NCBI RefSeq assembly: GCF_016919005.1
Contig: NZ_JAFFQE010000007.1
Span: forward strand, 235,475-299,474
Source of the DNA: Desulfopila inferna
GTDB taxonomy: Bacteria > Desulfobacterota > Desulfobulbia > Desulfobulbales > Desulfocapsaceae
Length of the DNA: 64,000 nucleotides
Reading direction: 5' to 3'
Shown: piece after piece, positions 59,683-64,000 of the stretch
Position numbering within the stretch: position 1 is the first letter of the stretch
Layout: the number at the start of each line of letters is the position of its first letter
Made by a program: the position numbers and the translations under genes
The notes under the pieces: model-generated
Databases searched by the model: none
What the model saw: the letters and a program-made list of their open reading frames with translations, nothing else
What the model was told of the DNA's origin: nothing

Positions 59683-61038
59683 ATGAAAAAGGAAAAATCA
59701 GAACTGGAAATACTCGAGTATCAACCTGATGCCGTTGAAATTGAAGAAAAACCGGTTGCAGGAAAGGTGAGATGGGTTTTGTACGTTATACTCGGGACCC
59801 TTATTGCCGTTGTGATCGCGGCCATCGTGTTTCGTGTAGATCGTATAATCGTTGCTGAAGGGAAACTTATAACCACTTCTCCGACTATAGTTGTTCAACC
59901 TCTTAACGCTGCAATCATCCGCTCGATTGATGTGCAGGTTGGTGATATTGTAGAAGAAGGGCAGGTATTGGCGACGCTGGACTCAACTTTTACAAGTGCG
60001 GATTTAAGTCAATTAAAAAGACAGAGGCTCACACTGAGTACGCAGCTACGCCGGATAAAATCTGAATTACAAAATACTTTGTTTGTCGGGTTACCGGAAG
60101 AAGGGGAGGATGGTCTTCTTCAGGAACAATTATTCAGACAAAGAAAACTCATTCTTCAACGTACCAAACAACTGAGTGATGACAAAAAAGCTGCTCTGGA
60201 GTCAAAGCGCACTTTAAACGCCATAAAACGTAAAGGAAGTGAAGGACAATTGAAGCTACTGCGGGACGTTGAGGGAACAACTGCAAAAATGCCTCAGAAT
60301 GGGAGTGAATACAGGCTGAGGGTGCTTGAATCTCAAAAAAACCGCCATCTGACTTCTAATGAAATCGAGAATCTCAAAGCCGAAGAGGAAGTGATTGTTA
60401 ATGAACTGAAACAGGTAGAATCAGAATGGGAACGTTTTTTAGAGGAAAGAACGGGTGAATTGATGGAGCAGAAAGTGCAACTGCGAAATGATTTTGAAAA
60501 AATAACAGAAGAATTGACCAAAGCGACAAGGCTTCAGGAGTTGGTAACTTTAAGAGCTCCGCAAAAAGGAATTGTATTAAATATGGCAAAACGATCCGTC
60601 GGTTCCATTCTTCAGCAGGCTGAAGCAATCGTCACCCTGGTTCCGATTGACAGTACAATTGAGGTTGAAGCCGATGTCAAATCTCAGGATATAGCCAGAA
60701 TTCGGCTGGCGGATCCAGTACGTGTTAAACTGGATGCTTTTCCTTTCCAGAGGCACGACACTCTTTCCGGGGAGGTCAGAGTGATAAGTGAAGATTCCTT
60801 TCAACAAAACAATGCCAATCGAGAAGATAGATCCCTATCCAGTCAGGAGTCTGACCCAGCATTTTACAGGACTCGTATTCGTCTGGTATCAAAAAAGCTG
60901 CGAAACGTTCCGGAAGGGTTTCGGTTACTGCCGGGAATGAAGGTACGTGCTGAGATAAAAGTCGGAAAGAGAAGGGTAATCTCCTACTTTCTTTATCCAA
61001 TTATCAGGGCATTAGATGAAAGTCTGAGAGAGCCCTGA
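59683..61038 (+). CDS. HlyD-family periplasmic adaptor of type I secretion
   Basis: 451 residues from ATG 59683. One N-terminal membrane helix (about 28-50), then a lipoyl half (VQVGDIVEEGQVLATLD), a long coiled coil (about 125-300, Lys/Glu/Gln rich) and the returning lipoyl and beta-barrel parts (LRAPQKGIVLNMAKRSVGSILQQAEAIVTLVP). It bridges the ABC exporter to an outer-membrane TolC channel. No TolC gene is in the window. It starts 11 bases after the exporter. Confidence 0.93.
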   Translation: MKKEKSELEILEYQPDAVEIEEKPVAGKVRWVLYVILGTLIAVVIAAIVFRVDRIIVAEGKLITTSPTIVVQPLNAAIIRSIDVQVGDIVEEGQVLATLDSTFTSADLSQLKRQRLTLSTQLRRIKSELQNTLFVGLPEEGEDGLLQEQLFRQRKLILQRTKQLSDDKKAALESKRTLNAIKRKGSEGQLKLLRDVEGTTAKMPQNGSEYRLRVLESQKNRHLTSNEIENLKAEEEVIVNELKQVESEWERFLEERTGELMEQKVQLRNDFEKITEELTKATRLQELVTLRAPQKGIVLNMAKRSVGSILQQAEAIVTLVPIDSTIEVEADVKSQDIARIRLADPVRVKLDAFPFQRHDTLSGEVRVISEDSFQQNNANREDRSLSSQESDPAFYRTRIRLVSKKLRNVPEGFRLLPGMKVRAEIKVGKRRVISYFLYPIIRALDESLREP

Positions 61039-61106
61039 CGCCATTTTGGCTGTTTTATTGAAATACATCTCAAAAACAATCATTCTTAAAATGGAAAAGC
61101 AATCGA

Positions 61107-62132
61107 ATGAAACGTATTTGGTATATTGTGACGTTTTGCGGCTTGATAATGATGGGGGGCTGCGGTTCCTTAACTGGAATTCCGGGTCATGGCGGAGGCA
61201 AACGCTTCGCTGTAGAACAGGAATTAGTGGCGGCTGCTACTCGGGCAACAATCAAAAGAATTGATATTTCGGCATTAAAAGGCAGGAAAGTTAATCTCTA
61301 TATAAATGCGATTGATGATGTAGGTTCCGGCAATTTAATTGGCGGGCGTTTCTCATTAGTTTCTCAAGTTAGAGGCGATTATATTCATACTCCTACATTA
61401 ACGGAGAAATCTGTTTTTCCACGATATAATTCTACAACAACTTCTCAAACATCTTCTCGTAATCGAAATGACAGTCTTGAAGATTCAATGTCATCCAGTG
61501 GCAATTCAACAGAAACAGAATCATCAAGTTCTTCCACTTCTTCCTCAACAAGCAGCAGTTCAACGAACACCTTGCTGGCCATGCCGGAGAGAAAAGAATC
61601 TTATCAGAAAGGGCACGGAGGGGAGGTACAGATTGGGGTAGAATATAAAGGATTGGGTGCATATCAAAATTCGGAAGAGATTGCTTCAAGTGATATATTA
61701 TACCTTTCCGGTTTACTGCAGACATTTTTTTTCCTCAGAGATGTCCATATAGTACCTCCTTCGGAAGCTGATATTGATGTTTATGTAATCATCGATGTCT
61801 TTGGAACCGTGCGCACGAGAATTGAGTGGTTTCTTGTAAATAATGAGATTTTACGAGCTAAATCAGCTATCGAAGTTATGGCTGTTGATCATATGAGTGG
61901 GAAATTAGTTATGCCTCCTCAATCTGCTTCGGTTGAAGCGGAATACAACGAGCAATATATATTATGGGCGGGTCCGGTAATGATCACTAAATACTTAAAA
62001 GAATCGTCTCCTCTTCTTTCCGATTTTACAGATGTTCACCTTAAAAAGGAAGTGCCTGAGTACTCTGCACAAGACGGACCGATTCCATACCCATTTCAAT
62101 ATCAGATCGAAAGATGGAAGCAAAACAATTAA
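61107..62132 (+). CDS. Lipoprotein with a Ser-rich linker, accessory to the secretion island
   Basis: 341 residues. Lipobox MGGC near residue 19, so outer- or inner-membrane anchored. Residues about 120-155 are almost pure Ser/Thr/Asn, a flexible linker that separates an N-terminal part (KRIDISALKGRKVNLYIN) from a C-terminal domain with IDVYVIIDVFGTVRTRIEWFLV. No family recognised. It lies 69 bases after hlyD on the same strand, so it may hold or modify the RTX product at the surface. That is inference. Confidence 0.7.
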   Translation: MKRIWYIVTFCGLIMMGGCGSLTGIPGHGGGKRFAVEQELVAAATRATIKRIDISALKGRKVNLYINAIDDVGSGNLIGGRFSLVSQVRGDYIHTPTLTEKSVFPRYNSTTTSQTSSRNRNDSLEDSMSSSGNSTETESSSSSTSSSTSSSSTNTLLAMPERKESYQKGHGGEVQIGVEYKGLGAYQNSEEIASSDILYLSGLLQTFFFLRDVHIVPPSEADIDVYVIIDVFGTVRTRIEWFLVNNEILRAKSAIEVMAVDHMSGKLVMPPQSASVEAEYNEQYILWAGPVMITKYLKESSPLLSDFTDVHLKKEVPEYSAQDGPIPYPFQYQIERWKQNN

Positions 62133-62212
62133 TCTGAAAAACTGAGCCTGCAAAGATAATTAATCACCTCTGCAAGCAGCAGGCAAGTCAACATGAACAG
62201 GATGATTAGGAA

Positions 62213-63598
62213 ATGATAGAAGATAAAAATGGTGCCGTTTCTTGTTCTCTCGGCATAGTCCTATTTATGGTTGGAATGGTGTCTCCTGGGGTAGCTGTAG
62301 CGATAACTCATGAGGAAATCCTTAAAAAGCAGGAGATAATACCTTCATTGACCGGCGCCTATGATCATTTTGGAACATCCATTGCTGTATCCGGCGATAT
62401 ACTGGCTGTAGGTATGCCTAATTATGATTCATTCTGGGAAGACTCAGGGACTGTATACCTATATGAAAAAATAAATAATCATTGGAAAGAAAAAAAACGA
62501 CTTCTGGCAAGAACACAACAGCAACAAGGTTTGTTCGGGTACTCCGTTGCAATTGAAGGACCATATTTAGTAGTAGGAGAACCTGGGACTCTAAATCGTC
62601 AAAATGGATATGCCCATGTATTTCATCGAGATAAAGGTGGACCAAACAATTGGGGGTGGGTAAGGACTCTATCTAAACCGGATGATTGCTACCTGCGTGT
62701 AAGCGATAGATTCGGAGAATCCGTATCCATTTCTGACGGGAAAGTATTAATAGGAGCCCCAAAAGCATGTAAAAATAGACAGAGTTGGATGGAAACGACA
62801 GGGGCTGCATATTTGTACACCAATTATGGTGCAAACTTAATCAAAAAGCTTATTGCCCATAATGGGGAAGACTATGATTACTTTGGTGCTTCGGTTTCAG
62901 TTTGTGATAGCTTTGCCTTCGTTGGTGCACCCGATGCTGATAGCGGTGTATTGCGATCTAACTCAGGTGCAGCTTATTTGTTTAACGCTGAAAACAGCTG
63001 GGGTCTTCATAGCTATCTAAGGCCGCATGATACTCAGGAAGGTGATCGTTTTGGCCAGAGTCTGTCCTGCCATGCCGGTGCTGCAGTCATAGGTGCCCCA
63101 GCTAGCAGCAAGGCTTACGGAAGTGATTTAAGAAAGGGCTCAATTTACTTTTACCACAATAATGATGATGGAGGTGATGCTTGGCTTTTTAAGGCTAAAC
63201 TTCACGAAGAGAGCTATTTTAATGAAGATCCTGATAGAAACAATCTTTTTGGACAAACGGTTTCAATTCGAGACAACTATTTAATGGTAGGTTATGGAGA
63301 ATCCGAAAAGAGCGAGGCAGATCTGGAGCCTGTTGCCCAAATTTTTAAACTAAAGAATGGCGAGTGGAAATTGCTGAAAGGAATGGTTTTGAAAAAGGAA
63401 CCTTCCTGTCAAACAAGCTCTATTGATAAAGGGATTTCTGTAGCAACAGATGGTGCAACTTTTGTCACTGGTGATATGGAAAATGAATCAACAAGTGAGA
63501 AATGCGCAATAGGGGTTGGTTCTGCGGCTATTTTCGAAAGATCTTTCAGAGAAATAATAAACATGTCACCTGTACTATTATTGTTGAAGAAAAAATAA
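62213..63598 (+). CDS. FG-GAP-repeat beta-propeller protein, exported
   Basis: 461 residues. A hydrophobic signal-like segment (about 14-33) precedes six or seven repeats of the FG-GAP type: FGTSIAVSGDILAVGMP, FGYSVAIEGPYLVVGEP, FGESVSISDGKVLIGAP, FGASVSVCDSFAFVGAP, FGQSLSCHAGAAVIGAP and FGQTVSIRDNYLMVGYG. This folds as an integrin-like beta-propeller. It is the last gene of the RTX/secretion cluster, before a bidirectional terminator. A surface or periplasmic binding role is likely; no enzymatic motif is visible. Confidence 0.85.
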   Translation: MIEDKNGAVSCSLGIVLFMVGMVSPGVAVAITHEEILKKQEIIPSLTGAYDHFGTSIAVSGDILAVGMPNYDSFWEDSGTVYLYEKINNHWKEKKRLLARTQQQQGLFGYSVAIEGPYLVVGEPGTLNRQNGYAHVFHRDKGGPNNWGWVRTLSKPDDCYLRVSDRFGESVSISDGKVLIGAPKACKNRQSWMETTGAAYLYTNYGANLIKKLIAHNGEDYDYFGASVSVCDSFAFVGAPDADSGVLRSNSGAAYLFNAENSWGLHSYLRPHDTQEGDRFGQSLSCHAGAAVIGAPASSKAYGSDLRKGSIYFYHNNDDGGDAWLFKAKLHEESYFNEDPDRNNLFGQTVSIRDNYLMVGYGESEKSEADLEPVAQIFKLKNGEWKLLKGMVLKKEPSCQTSSIDKGISVATDGATFVTGDMENESTSEKCAIGVGSAAIFERSFREIINMSPVLLLLKKK

Positions 63599-63640
63599 AA
63601 TCAACATTAGCGTATTAATTAGTAGAAAAGCTCATAAAAA

Positions 63641-63674
63641 AACCCTTAACGATAAGACGTTCAGGGTTTTTTTT
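63641..63674. terminator. Bidirectional terminator closing the secretion island
   Basis: AACCCT (63641-63646) pairs with AGGGTT (63663-63668) and AACG with CGTT, with a six-base loop and an eight-T run after; an A-run precedes it, so it can act on both strands. Between it and 63835 I see only a short hairpin (TTCAGCC-AAA-GGGCTGAA). Confidence 0.85.
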
Positions 63675-63834
63675 ATAAAGAATTTGGGGGCGAACCACAT
63701 ATCAGAAGACAGAATGGTTTGTCGCCTTCAGCCAAAGGGCTGAAAGAAGAAATGGAAAACCAAGGTCTATTGAAAAATAGATATAGGAGGAGGGAGGCTG
63801 ATCTCCTGAAACTATCCTGAAGGGGATTCAGAGC

Positions 63835-63874
63835 AAAAAAAAAAAGCCCCTCAACGAAAAAAACGTTAAGGGTC
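63835..63874 (-). terminator. Terminator of the rRNA operon
   Basis: On the minus strand CCCTTAACG and CGTTGAGGG pair around a T-rich loop, followed by a run of eleven T residues (complement of A11 at 63835-63845). It lies 16 bases past the 5S 3' end. Confidence 0.85.
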
Positions 63875-63890
63875 TTTTCTATAAGAATTC

Positions 63891-64000
63891 GGCGACGACC
63901 TACTCTCCCACATAGTCACCCATGCAGTACCATCGGCGCTGAAGAGCGTAGGTAAGCGAGTGCAGCGAGACTCCGTCATCCGTGTTCGGAATGGGAACGG
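63891..64000 (-). rRNA. rrf: 5S rRNA, 3' part (gene continues beyond the window), with a roughly 25-base insertion
   Basis: The minus strand reads CCGTTCCCATTCCGAACACGG at the window edge and ends in GGGAGAGTAGGTCGTCGCCG, both universal 5S landmarks, with CGCCGATGGTACTGC in between. From ACACGG to CGCCGATGG there are 41 bases, against about 16 in E. coli 5S. The extra bases (about 63945-63976) lie where the 3' strand of helix III meets loop B and helix II. Only a weak four-base-pair hairpin (GAGT/ACTC) is visible in the insert. The 5' half is outside the window. Confidence 0.85.

Overview
The window looks like a chromosome segment from an anaerobic deltaproteobacterium (Desulfobacterota, probably a Desulfobulbales-type sulfate reducer). 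That placement is inference. It rests on the gene order tRNA-Ser/SRP RNA/dnaX/ybaB/recR, a TRAP-fed amino-acid-type catabolic cluster, several sigma-54 activators and a likely selenoprotein. GC content is moderate, and four RNA genes are complete (tRNA-Pro, tRNA-Val, tRNA-Ser, SRP RNA). A fifth, 5S rRNA, runs off the right end.

Layout. 1-2.0 kb: an HD-GYP phosphodiesterase and an orphan membrane protein beside tRNA-Pro, with odd GC-rich repeats. 2.0-13.5 kb (minus strand): a translation and replication housekeeping block, thrS-infC-rpmI-rplT-pheS-pheT-ihfA-merR, then dnaX-ybaB-recR, with tRNAs, SRP RNA and tadA. 13.6-15.1 kb: a sigma-54 activator whose receiver domain has lost its phosphorylation residues. 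15.4-29.9 kb: a catabolic cluster under an IclR regulator. It holds two metal-ligand-less M24 'pita-bread' hydrolases of the ectoine hydrolase (DoeA/EutD) type, an EutB-type dehydratase, RidA, an M20 deacylase, an Asp/Glu racemase-like protein, glutamate dehydrogenase, a PanB homologue, a TIM-barrel protein, a TRAP transporter and a D-2-hydroxyacid dehydrogenase. I read it as a divergent (hydroxy)ectoine import and breakdown pathway. 30-36.7 kb (minus): pepF, trpA, trpB, a HIT-like unknown and rsmI. 36.9-39.7 kb: an ArsR repressor, a permease read through an in-frame UGA (selenocysteine candidate), and a phosphofructokinase. 40-46.9 kb: a signalling group of a binding lipoprotein, a hybrid histidine kinase, a response regulator, a second sigma-54 activator, and a LysW-like zinc-ribbon protein behind a clear -24/-12 promoter. 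47.5-63.6 kb: a type I secretion island with a 2828-residue RTX lipase-like exoprotein, its ABC exporter (tandem C39-like domains), an HlyD adaptor, a lipoprotein and an FG-GAP protein. The window ends in the 3' part of a 5S rRNA gene that carries about 25 extra nucleotides.

Most notable: the Sec-permease with a bSECIS-like hairpin at the right distance; the ectoine-type cluster without the usual DoeB/DoeC/DoeD genes; a ten-A slippery run in dnaX that would give a gamma-like product; the enlarged 5S rRNA; and the RTX protein built of 318-bp tandem modules.
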